A stretch of 64,000 nt of DNA from Croceitalea sp947503285 (GTDB lineage Bacteria; Bacteroidota; Bacteroidia; Flavobacteriales; Flavobacteriaceae), in contig NZ_BTGQ01000003.1 of the NCBI RefSeq assembly GCF_036985505.1, positions 124,001-188,000 on the forward strand. The letters run 5' to 3'. Made by a program: the position numbers and the translations under genes. Each line of letters opens with the position of its first letter. Positions within the stretch are counted from its first letter, which is position 1. The notes below the pieces were generated by a model. It saw only the letters and a program-made list of their open reading frames with translations. It made no database searches and had not been told where the DNA came from. Positions 1 to 7,226 of the stretch are shown here, one piece after another.

Positions 1-707
1 AGGAGTTAAAATTGGTATTGCCCTGTTTGCTTCAAAAAGATGGCAACGATAATATCATTAAAGAATATATGGCGTATAAAATTTATGAGACCTTATCGCC
101 CTATCATTTTAAAACAAGGTTGCTTGATATAGAACTTTCAGAAAAAACACGTAAAAAAATAAAAAAACGCCAACTTAAAGCCTTTTTTATTGAAGATATA
201 AAACGTGTTGCAGCACGCGCAGGGGGTAATGTTTTAAAACGCAATGTACATCCGCTCGGGCAAGACGATTACCATAGCCTTTACCAAGCGCTGTTTCAAT
301 TCATGATTGGCAATACTGATTTTTCAACCGGGTTTATGCACAACTCAAAACTCTTGTTCAACGATATTGGCACCATACCCGTACCCTATGATTTTGATAT
401 GTCAGGATTAGTGAATACAAGCTATTCAACAGTTTCTGAGATTCAGGGTGAAGCTTTGCCGATTAAAGAGACTACCGAAAGGATTTACAGGGGCTTTAAA
501 AGGGATGAAAAGCTGCTTTATAAGGTAAGGAATGAGTTTTTGCAAAAGAAATCATTAGTGTTGACCGAGGTCAAAAAATTGGAACCGCTTTTCGAGCACA
601 AAAGGAATTTTGAAGAAGCCATTCACTATATTGAAGGTTTTTATGGGATTCTTGCTAGCGAGGCAAGTTTCAAATACCGCATTGTCAATCGGTCCCGAAA
701 AAAGTGA
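1..707 (+). CDS. Conserved hypothetical protein, 5'-truncated by the window edge
   Basis: The reading frame is open to the first bases of the window, so the true start lies upstream; the first possible internal start (TTG at 12) is not convincing. About 231 residues are visible. The central part holds the pattern GNTDFS, then MHNSKLLF, then PVPYDFDMSGLVN, followed by a YRGF motif. I recall this spacing of N-D, H-N and D-F-D from conserved flavobacterial hypothetical proteins. It is faintly reminiscent of atypical kinase folds such as CotH, but that is only a guess. No signal peptide can be judged because the N-terminus is missing. It converges on the phosphatase gene with one base between the two stop codons. 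Confidence 0.7.
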   Translation, partial: ELKLVLPCLLQKDGNDNIIKEYMAYKIYETLSPYHFKTRLLDIELSEKTRKKIKKRQLKAFFIEDIKRVAARAGGNVLKRNVHPLGQDDYHSLYQALFQFMIGNTDFSTGFMHNSKLLFNDIGTIPVPYDFDMSGLVNTSYSTVSEIQGEALPIKETTERIYRGFKRDEKLLYKVRNEFLQKKSLVLTEVKKLEPLFEHKRNFEEAIHYIEGFYGILASEASFKYRIVNRSRKK

Positions 708-708
708 T

Positions 709-2394
709 TTATTCTTCAAAAAGCGCACCCAAAGGGTGACCTTGAAATACACTTGGTATTTGCACGTTCAGAAGCATGGCGAGTGTAGGGGCGATATCCG
801 TAATATGCGTTTTATCAATCGATTCCCCTTTAGGGATGCCCTTACCCATAAAAAGTAACGGAATATGCGTGTCATAGGAATACGCAGATCCATGTACCGT
901 TCCCTTAACGTTTGCGATCTTGATACGTGGGTTTATATTTTGAACAACACCAAAATCAAAGGTCAATACGATGTCTCCGGATCTTTTCGAATAGTATCCG
1001 TTTTGAACAATTTGACGATGGCCATCTTCGTAGTTTTGGGTTTGTAGATCATGCGCACTTAGTGCGCTAAAAACCCCTTCTTGTGCTACCATAAAGTCAA
1101 CCACATCATCTTGAACATCCCTAAATGAAAGGTTGTTTTCATTGATTTTGGCTTTATTGAGGTATATGTTGTTACCCTCAAAATATTGTATCCAATTGTT
1201 TTTTCCATATTTCTTTCCGAGGTATTGGTGTAATGAAACCTTGTATTTATCGATACGGGCAACGCCCGTTTCAATCTTATTGTCTGCTAAAAAAGCCGCA
1301 TTTGAAATGGCGCCATGATCAGCGGTCAAGAAAACGACGTAGTCGTCATTTCCTATGAGCATATCCAACGAATCGAACAGTATCGCGAGATCTTTGTCCA
1401 GTCGTAAATAAATATCCTCCATTTCAACGGATTGGGGACCAAAAGTATGTCCGATGACATCCGGTACCGAGTAACTTACATTTAAAAGATCTGGATGTTC
1501 ATCGGCACCCAACGCTTCATTTTTCAGCGCTTCAATGGCAAACTCCGTCAAGAGGGTATTTCCCCAAGGTGATGCCCAAAGTAACTGGTACTCGGTTCCT
1601 TGCCCCCTATAGTTTTCTCTAATGGACTTAAACTCATAGGGAAAAGTTGGTGCGGGTTTTCCACCAATGGCTGGTTCATAAACAGTACTATCAGCAGTAC
1701 TTGAGGTATATGTTTCAATAGGATATAGGGTATTCCAAGTTTGATCTAAGAAAGCGTCAGATCGCTCTAATTTATTGAAGTTTTTGACCCATTTTGGTAG
1801 CGCTTTCATATAATGTGAGCTGGTCACAAAATGTCCCGAAGTAGCCCGCCAGTCGTGCCAATATGCCGCATTTGCCGATTTACCTGCTGGTAATATTGCA
1901 CCTCTATCCTTTAGGGATATGCTGATTACCTTTGATTTGAAATTACTAGCTATCCGTAACTCATCGGCAATTGAATTTGTCATTAGGTTTTTGGGTGAGG
2001 CTGCTGGTATATTCTTTGTCTTGGGGCCAATCAACAGTGACGCTGTATCGGCAACGTTGCCGATAACAACGTTAGAGACCCGGTCAAACCAGCTATTACC
2101 TATAATACCATGATAAGCGGGCGTGGTGCCCGTATAAATGGCGGCATGCCCGGGTGCCGTTTCTGAGGGCACGTAGTTGACGTGCGTATTTTTAAAGTTA
2201 TAACCCTCTTTAAGCAATCTTTTGAATCCACCTTCACCGTAGCGCGATTCATATTTATAGAGATTGTTGAATGCCATTTGATCTATCACGATTCCTAAAA
2301 CAAGCTTAGGTTTAGAGGTGTTTTGCGAAAGCGTATAGTTGACATAACCAATCGATAACACCAGTATGGCCAAGATATTTTTTAATAAGTACAT
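709..2394 (-). CDS. pafA: Alkaline phosphatase, PafA type
   Basis: A 561-residue periplasmic or secreted phosphomonoesterase of the type I phosphodiesterase/alkaline phosphatase superfamily. An N-terminal signal peptide runs to about residue 23. The first metal ligand is Asp38 (VIDQM). The catalytic Thr79 lies in SETAPGHA. Asn100 lies in IIGNSW, and Lys162 and Arg164 lie in SLKDRGA. These four positions carry the same numbers as the published active-site residues of Elizabethkingia PafA (T79, N100, K162, R164), which supports a phosphate-monoesterase role over a diesterase role. The C-terminal DIAPTLAMLL motif is typical. It stands alone, convergent with the upstream partial gene. In marine Bacteroidota this enzyme releases phosphate from organic esters. 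Confidence 0.93.
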   Translation of the reverse strand: MYLLKNILAILVLSIGYVNYTLSQNTSKPKLVLGIVIDQMAFNNLYKYESRYGEGGFKRLLKEGYNFKNTHVNYVPSETAPGHAAIYTGTTPAYHGIIGNSWFDRVSNVVIGNVADTASLLIGPKTKNIPAASPKNLMTNSIADELRIASNFKSKVISISLKDRGAILPAGKSANAAYWHDWRATSGHFVTSSHYMKALPKWVKNFNKLERSDAFLDQTWNTLYPIETYTSSTADSTVYEPAIGGKPAPTFPYEFKSIRENYRGQGTEYQLLWASPWGNTLLTEFAIEALKNEALGADEHPDLLNVSYSVPDVIGHTFGPQSVEMEDIYLRLDKDLAILFDSLDMLIGNDDYVVFLTADHGAISNAAFLADNKIETGVARIDKYKVSLHQYLGKKYGKNNWIQYFEGNNIYLNKAKINENNLSFRDVQDDVVDFMVAQEGVFSALSAHDLQTQNYEDGHRQIVQNGYYSKRSGDIVLTFDFGVVQNINPRIKIANVKGTVHGSAYSYDTHIPLLFMGKGIPKGESIDKTHITDIAPTLAMLLNVQIPSVFQGHPLGALFEE

Positions 2395-2533
2395 TTTCTT
2401 TGTTTTGATGGACGCTACATTAGCCTAAGTCGTTCGAAGATAGAAAACATTAATGCCAAGCACTTTTAAATAGACCAGAAGGTCCCTTCGCAGGTTGAAT
2501 TGTTGGTTGTAAAAGGGTTAACCGACTAAACCT

Positions 2534-2564
2534 TGGGTGAAAAAGGATATAAACACTACTTTTG
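2534..2564 (+). promoter_or_regulatory. Bacteroidota-type promoter for the SulP gene
   Basis: A TTG at 2534-2536 is followed after 20 bases by TACTTTTG at 2557-2564, a full match to TAnnTTTG. Transcription would begin about 2570, 15 bases before the ATG at 2585. That argues against an upstream GTG at 2537 as the start. Confidence 0.6.
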
Positions 2565-2584
2565 CCCGCTTCAAAACAAACGTG

Positions 2585-4210
2585 ATGAAGAAATATTTCA
2601 ATTTATTCGATTTTAACCAAAAAGTGGATTACAAGACTGAGATTCTTTCAGGGCTTACCGTAGCCCTTGCCTTGGTTCCTGAGGCAATCGCTTTTGCTTT
2701 GATTCCCGGTTTTTCACCATTGACCGGCTTGTATGCCGCTTTTATACTTGCCTTGGTAACTTCAATTCTCGGGGGGCGACCTGGAATGATTTCTGGAGCA
2801 ACCGGGGCCGTTGCCGTAATATTTGTTGGCTTGATCCTAGAGTTAAAGCGCAATTTTCCCGGTATTGAACCTACTACGATATTGAACTATGTTTTCGCCA
2901 CGGTAATTATTGCCGGAGTGTTACAGATTTTAGCCGGAGTGCTGCGATTGGGCAAGTTTATTAGGTTGGTTCCGCATCCTGTCATGTTTGGTTTCGTAAA
3001 CGGATTGGCAATTATAATTTTCATGGCGCAGTTTCCCAATTTTTATGAAAAGGGAACAGATGAGCTGCTTTCAGGTACTGCATTATACACCATGTTAGGA
3101 CTCACGTTGTTGACGATGCTGATAATTTGGGGTTTTCCGAAATTGACAAAAGCAGTTCCTTCTTCCTTATTGGCCATTATCGCAGTCTCAGCCCTGGTTT
3201 TGGGCTTTGGTATTGACACCATGACGGTTGCAGATACCATGAAAGAAGGGGAAAGTATTAAAGGAGGGTTTCCGCCATTATCCATTCCGCAAATACCATT
3301 TACTTGGCAAACCTTTACAATTATAATTCCGTATGCGGGCATTGTGGCGGGGGTAGGGCTTATTGAAAGTCTTTTGACCTTGAATATCATTGATGAAATT
3401 ACCGAGACTAGAGGTAGCGGCAATAAAGAATGCGTTGCGCAGGGTACGGCGAATATCCTATCCGGCTTTTTATCCGGTATGGGTGGTTGTGCCATGATAG
3501 GGCAAAGTTTGATCAACACCTCTTCTGGCGCAAGAGCTAGACTTTCTGGTATTACCGCAGCCGTAATGCTATTGGTCTTTATCATGTTCGGCAGTAATTT
3601 AATTGAACGCCTACCGATGGCAGCATTGGTCGGATTAATGTTTATGGTGGCCATTGGAACTTTTGAATGGGCGAGCTTCAAGGCATTTCGAAAGATGCCC
3701 AATTCAGATGTCATTGTTATGGTCTTGGTGACGTTGATTACTGCGATAACCCATAATTTGGCCGTTGCGGTTTTATTAGGGGTAATCATTTCTGCCCTTG
3801 CGTATTCTTGGGAAAATGCGAAACGTATTCGGGCAAGAAAGTATACTGATGAAAAGGGTGTGAAGCACTACGAGATTTATGGCCCCTTGTTTTTTGGTTC
3901 AACAACATTATTCGGTGAAAAATTCGATGTTCAAAACGATCCAGATGAGATCATAATCAGTTTTAAAGAAAGTCGCGTGGCAGATATGTCGGGTATAGAG
4001 GCTTTGAACAAGATTACGGAACGCTATAAAAAAGCAGGAAAAAAGGTGCATTTAAGATATTTGAGTAAGGATTGTATCAAATTACTACGTAATGCGGAGG
4101 ATATCATTGAGGTCAATGTCTTGGAAGACCCAACCTATAAAGTGGTCACGGACAGGGTCAAGAAAAAGGATGAGGAGAAAGACAACCCTTTTAAGGTTTG
4201 GGGATTCTAG
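2585..4210 (+). CDS. SulP (SLC26) family inorganic anion transporter with STAS domain
   Basis: About 541 residues from the ATG at 2585. It opens with the family signature (ILSGLTVALALVPEA, then FSPLTGLYAAF and GRPGMISGATGAVA), followed by a dozen or so hydrophobic segments and the conserved GGCAMIGQSLINTSSGAR stretch. A cytoplasmic STAS domain forms roughly the last 120 residues (YGPLFFGSTTLF to RNAEDI). The family moves sulfate, bicarbonate or other anions, often with sodium; the substrate cannot be read from sequence, and no carbonic anhydrase or sulfate-assimilation gene lies nearby. A GTG at 2537 would add 16 residues but lies upstream of the predicted transcription start, so the ATG is preferred. 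Confidence 0.92.
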   Translation: MKKYFNLFDFNQKVDYKTEILSGLTVALALVPEAIAFALIPGFSPLTGLYAAFILALVTSILGGRPGMISGATGAVAVIFVGLILELKRNFPGIEPTTILNYVFATVIIAGVLQILAGVLRLGKFIRLVPHPVMFGFVNGLAIIIFMAQFPNFYEKGTDELLSGTALYTMLGLTLLTMLIIWGFPKLTKAVPSSLLAIIAVSALVLGFGIDTMTVADTMKEGESIKGGFPPLSIPQIPFTWQTFTIIIPYAGIVAGVGLIESLLTLNIIDEITETRGSGNKECVAQGTANILSGFLSGMGGCAMIGQSLINTSSGARARLSGITAAVMLLVFIMFGSNLIERLPMAALVGLMFMVAIGTFEWASFKAFRKMPNSDVIVMVLVTLITAITHNLAVAVLLGVIISALAYSWENAKRIRARKYTDEKGVKHYEIYGPLFFGSTTLFGEKFDVQNDPDEIIISFKESRVADMSGIEALNKITERYKKAGKKVHLRYLSKDCIKLLRNAEDIIEVNVLEDPTYKVVTDRVKKKDEEKDNPFKVWGF

Positions 4211-4230
4211 TATCGCTAATAGGTAGCAAT

Positions 4231-4506
4231 TTATCTTAGCAAGAAATACGCTCCAAAAATGATTAGGACCAATATGAACAGTGAAATAAGCGAAATATTG
4301 AATTGATGTAAGCGATCCCTTTTTGCCTGAACCCTGATTTTATCCTTGATTTTCTTTTTTTCGAATTCAGTAAGTTTTTTGAATTCCAATTCTTTTTCTG
4401 CCGCATAACCAACATAAAGGTGTCTGATTTCTTTGAAGGTCCTTTTCTTCTTTAGTAAAGCTCTATTTGCTTTTATAATATTATTTGCTTGTGCCCCATA
4501 CCCCAT
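4231..4506 (-). CDS. Small basic protein with a C-terminal membrane anchor
   Basis: A protein of 91 residues if the ATG at 4506 (MGYGAQANN) is used; an upstream ATG at 4539 would add 11 residues. The body is rich in Lys, Arg and Glu, probably helical, and contains AAEKELEFKKLTEFEKKK. The last 25 residues form one hydrophobic segment (LISLFILVLIIFGAYF). It therefore looks like a tail-anchored, membrane-tethered basic helix. I do not recognise a function. It lies between SulP (convergent) and the DinB gene (same strand). Confidence 0.72.
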   Translation of the reverse strand: MGYGAQANNIIKANRALLKKKRTFKEIRHLYVGYAAEKELEFKKLTEFEKKKIKDKIRVQAKRDRLHQFNISLISLFILVLIIFGAYFLLR

Positions 4507-4566
4507 ATTCCTTTTCTTTATGGGTAGTAAAAAGAACATTTTTGTTACGAGGTTAGCAATGAATTG

Positions 4567-5157
4567 CTAGTTTATCCTAGTTTTTCCAGTGAAAACATTC
4601 ACTTTTGGATTTTGGGGATTGCCATTTGCACGTCGTAGAACTACGAGTTGGCCCGTATGATAAATACAATCGGAAAGCATTCCATTCAGCATATTCCAAT
4701 AGGGGAATGCGGTCCGTTTTTCGCCGCGTTGAAAGGTCACTTTAAATCTAGAAATCTCATTGGCATTTTTTCCTTTGATTAGGTTACTGGCGTTTTGAAG
4801 GTTTTCTAAGGTCTTTTGGCGGAGTTCCTCAAAAGGGAATATGGAGAAGTCTTTAGGCCGTATACTGGGTTTGCCTTGAGGAGATTCCAAAATCATTTCA
4901 GACATGCCGTAGATATGTTGAAGGGTCTCCAAAATTGATCTTCCCTCTTCTGAGGGCCTATAGTTTAAATCTTCTGCTGTCAGGCCTTCTGTAGCCCAAT
5001 AATAACGATAGCCCAAGCCATCTATGATTCTACCAACAATATTACCAGAGCTATAATCTTCGGGGTAATCGGGTATTTGATGGTAAGGTAGTTGCATGTC
5101 TTGAGCTTGATTGGTCATCATGAAAAGGAATAGGGATACACACAAAAAGGTCTTCAT
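4567..5157 (-). CDS. Secreted DinB-like protein
   Basis: The ATG at 5157 begins a typical signal peptide (MKTFLCVSLFLFMMTNQAQ), so an upstream in-frame ATG at 5196, which overlaps the preceding gene, is rejected. The mature part shows the DinB four-helix pattern: a YRYYWATEGL helix, then LETLQHIYGMSEMIL, and near the end IYHTGQLVVLRR. His residues in LQHIYG and YHTGQ are the usual metal-binding positions of this fold. DinB-family proteins include metal-dependent thiol transferases and many of unknown role. Seventeen bases separate it from the upstream gene, so they are probably cotranscribed. Confidence 0.82.
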   Translation of the reverse strand: MKTFLCVSLFLFMMTNQAQDMQLPYHQIPDYPEDYSSGNIVGRIIDGLGYRYYWATEGLTAEDLNYRPSEEGRSILETLQHIYGMSEMILESPQGKPSIRPKDFSIFPFEELRQKTLENLQNASNLIKGKNANEISRFKVTFQRGEKRTAFPYWNMLNGMLSDCIYHTGQLVVLRRANGNPQNPKVNVFTGKTRIN

Positions 5158-5174
5158 GGGATAGGGTATGGGAT

Positions 5175-5885
5175 TTAGTTTCTGCGACGGCTCCAAACTT
5201 CATATAGGGGGGTACCCTTACTACTGAAACCAGAATGGTGCCAATCACCATCTTTTAACTCAAAATCAAATTGTAGACTAGCGCCAACCCTAGAATTGTC
5301 TCGAGAGAAAAATTCAATATTTTCGGTATATTTTCCATTGATGGTGGTATACGTTCCCCCACCAGTACCCTTAAATTGTTTCGTTTCGGTATTGTAGGCA
5401 ATCCATTGAAAACGGGTTCCTGACAACAGTTTCATGGTCTTTCTTGGTCGATCGGTAGCCCTAGTTTGAAACTGCCCCTCCCGCTTGCGTCCAGACATTA
5501 ACCAGGCTCCAGACAATGCACCTGGGGTCCCATCATCAATACGTTTCCAAACCAAGGGAGAATCTTTTATCCTTAGTTCTGTATTAGATAATTCAATTTC
5601 AAAAGAACTTTTTGTTCCGACCCGTTCTGGATTTTCACTATCAAATTCCACGGTTTCCGTTAGTCTTGAACCATTTAAAGACCAGTCGCCGCCATTGGCG
5701 CCTACAAAAGCACCTGTTTCAGTATCATAGAAGGTAGCCACTTGATGTTGTTCTGAGATGATAACAACATTTCTTAGGGTTTTTCCATTGTGTTCCATAG
5801 TGGCTTCCCAAGCGCCTATTAAGGATTGTGCCATGTTTTGGTTGATGACTAGAAAGAATGCGACTAGTAGTATTGCTCGTAACAT
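5175..5885 (-). CDS. Secreted protein with two tandem beta-rich (lipocalin-like) repeats
   Basis: 236 residues with a signal peptide (ending about residue 19, NMAQS). The rest is an internal duplication. The first half has IGAWEAT, FYDTETGAFVGANGG, LTETVEFDSENPERVG and FEIEL; the second half has SGAWLMSG, AYNTETKQFKGTGGG, YTENIEFFSRDNSRVG and FDFEL. Each unit of about 105 residues looks like an all-beta, lipocalin/YceI-sized domain. Similar flavobacterial proteins are usually annotated only as membrane or secreted protein. It is followed at 17 bases by the DinB gene and preceded at 9 bases by the DUF1059-like gene, suggesting a four-gene transcript from about 6518 to 4567. Confidence 0.82.
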   Translation of the reverse strand: MLRAILLVAFFLVINQNMAQSLIGAWEATMEHNGKTLRNVVIISEQHQVATFYDTETGAFVGANGGDWSLNGSRLTETVEFDSENPERVGTKSSFEIELSNTELRIKDSPLVWKRIDDGTPGALSGAWLMSGRKREGQFQTRATDRPRKTMKLLSGTRFQWIAYNTETKQFKGTGGGTYTTINGKYTENIEFFSRDNSRVGASLQFDFELKDGDWHHSGFSSKGTPLYEVWSRRRN

Positions 5886-5894
5886 CTTTTAACT

Positions 5895-6131
5895 TTAATA
5901 GTGTGGCAAGGCTTCAAAAGCGGCACGTTTTTCTTCAAACCAGTGTTGCATGGCATTGGGTCGGTTCATAAGGGCCTTCATTTTTTCCATGGCGGCCAGA
6001 TGGGCCGTATCGCCTTTTTGAAACATTTCCATACCATGTTTTTTGCTTAATTCGGCAATTTCTTCGAAAGTAGCTGCATGGAACTCTTTTTCGCATGCGC
6101 CGCCTAATTGGTTGCAGGTCATTGTTTTCAT
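5895..6131 (-). CDS. DUF1059-like small protein
   Basis: 78 residues beginning MKTMTCNQLGGACEKEF. The two early cysteines (C5 and C12) and the following ATFEEIAELSKKHG helix resemble the DUF1059 family of short proteins. The rest is helical and Met-rich, with a conserved-looking HWFEEKRAAFEAL end. No signal peptide, so cytoplasmic. The stop codon of the upstream SnoaL-like gene abuts this ATG with no base between them (TAA then ATG), which implies translational coupling. The function of the family is unknown. Confidence 0.8.
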   Translation of the reverse strand: MKTMTCNQLGGACEKEFHAATFEEIAELSKKHGMEMFQKGDTAHLAAMEKMKALMNRPNAMQHWFEEKRAAFEALPHY

Positions 6132-6518
6132 TTAATACATGGTATTTAGATTAGCAGGGTTATTAGGTATTTGTTGGATGGCATCCCAATGCTCACAAAT
6201 TTTTCCGTTTGAATCGAATCTGAAAAAATCCATCGTAACATATTGATCATTATCTGGCCAGGTTTGATGGGTATGTAAGGCTACTAAATTGCCTTCGGCA
6301 ATACATCTCACAAATTCAATGGACTTATTGGGATACTCGTTTTGCATACGTTCAAAATAAGCTATAAATCTTTCAGTGCCATCTGCTACATCAGGGTTAT
6401 GTTGAATATATTCTGAACCTACATAGGTTTCAATGGCGGCTCTTGGATTTCCTGAATATGCAGTTCTATAAAACGCAATGGCATTTTCTTTATTGATCTC
6501 TAAATTCATGCTTGCCAT
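6132..6518 (-). CDS. SnoaL-like / ester cyclase family protein (NTF2 fold)
   Basis: 128 residues, cytoplasmic. The pattern NKENAIAFYRTAYSG, then GSEYIQHNPDVADG, then GNLVALHTHQTWP and MDFFRFDSNGKICEHWDAIQ is the predicted SnoaL-like polyketide-cyclase/steroid-isomerase fold, in which H-N and HWD residues line the pocket. The actual substrate is unknown for these stand-alone bacterial members. It is first in the minus-strand run of small genes down to 4567. A terminator for the upstream cytochrome gene lies just ahead of it (6526-6564), so it likely has its own promoter nearby. Confidence 0.85.
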   Translation of the reverse strand: MASMNLEINKENAIAFYRTAYSGNPRAAIETYVGSEYIQHNPDVADGTERFIAYFERMQNEYPNKSIEFVRCIAEGNLVALHTHQTWPDNDQYVTMDFFRFDSNGKICEHWDAIQQIPNNPANLNTMY

Positions 6519-6525
6519 AAATTAA

Positions 6526-6564
6526 AAATGCTGTTGTTCGAAAAAGAGATGAACAACAGCATTT
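6526..6564 (-). terminator. Intrinsic terminator of the cytochrome c gene
   Basis: Perfect 14-base arms (6526-6539 and 6551-6564) around an 11-base loop. On the minus strand the stem is followed by a T-rich run. It sits 18 bases after the cytochrome stop codon. Confidence 0.7.
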
Positions 6565-6581
6565 AAAATGAGAATATAAAA

Positions 6582-7061
6582 CTATAGTGTTCTCAAATAC
6601 TCTGCTACATCACGGGCTTCATCTTCCGTTAGGTTTTGGTTGAGCATAATGGCATTGTTATACTCTTTTAGAAGGGCTTTCGCGATGGGATCCTCCTTTA
6701 ACATTCCGTCAGGATTCAAAATCATGTTCATGACCCATTCTGGGCTTCTTCTTTCATAAACCCCTGCCATAGCCGGGCCAATCATACGTTGTTCTGCCAT
6801 ATGACAGGCGACACAAATAGCATTGAACTTGGCTTCGCCACGAGCAGCCATTTCGGAGTCAATTTCTGCCCCAAAAGTCACATTTTTAATAGGGCCGACA
6901 CCTTTGTTGTCCAAATCAACCGGTACTCCTTCACTGGCGACGTCCTTTTTTTCTTCTGTTTTGGTTCTGCTAACTTCAAAACCATCTTTCTTTTCTTCTT
7001 TTTTTCCGCCGCAGCTTACCACAAAAGCACCAAGCGCAACAAATAGGATGAGTTTTTTCAT
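6582..7061 (-). CDS. Lipoprotein c-type cytochrome, mono-heme
   Basis: The ATG at 7061 begins a lipoprotein signal (MKKLILFVALGAFVVSC, lipidated Cys17), so an upstream ATG at 7112 is rejected. A Lys/Glu-rich linker follows. The heme-binding site is C83-V-A-C86-H87, followed by QRMIGPAM. The distal Met is most likely in AIMLNQNL near the C-terminus, followed by the typical LTEDEARDVAEYL helix. 159 residues. It is probably an electron carrier tethered to the membrane. No oxidase or reductase gene lies beside it, so its partner is unknown. Confidence 0.9.
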   Translation of the reverse strand: MKKLILFVALGAFVVSCGGKKEEKKDGFEVSRTKTEEKKDVASEGVPVDLDNKGVGPIKNVTFGAEIDSEMAARGEAKFNAICVACHMAEQRMIGPAMAGVYERRSPEWVMNMILNPDGMLKEDPIAKALLKEYNNAIMLNQNLTEDEARDVAEYLRTL

Positions 7062-7226
7062 TGTATTATTGGATTGAACCCCTAATATAATTAAAAGTAA
7101 CGCAATTAACATACTTCAATGTAATTTCGATAGAAGACCGTAGTACAAAACCTAACCTGTTTTTTTGGATTTGTGGATTTGACTCCGCCACAAAATGTCC
7201 ACTACTTTGAAATTGTAACTGCCAAA

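Noticed and set aside
3043..3789. 248-codon open frame on the minus strand inside the SulP gene
   Set aside because: Composition is that of an antisense shadow (many Ile, Pro, Thr and Met), with no motif; the plus strand carries a clear transporter.
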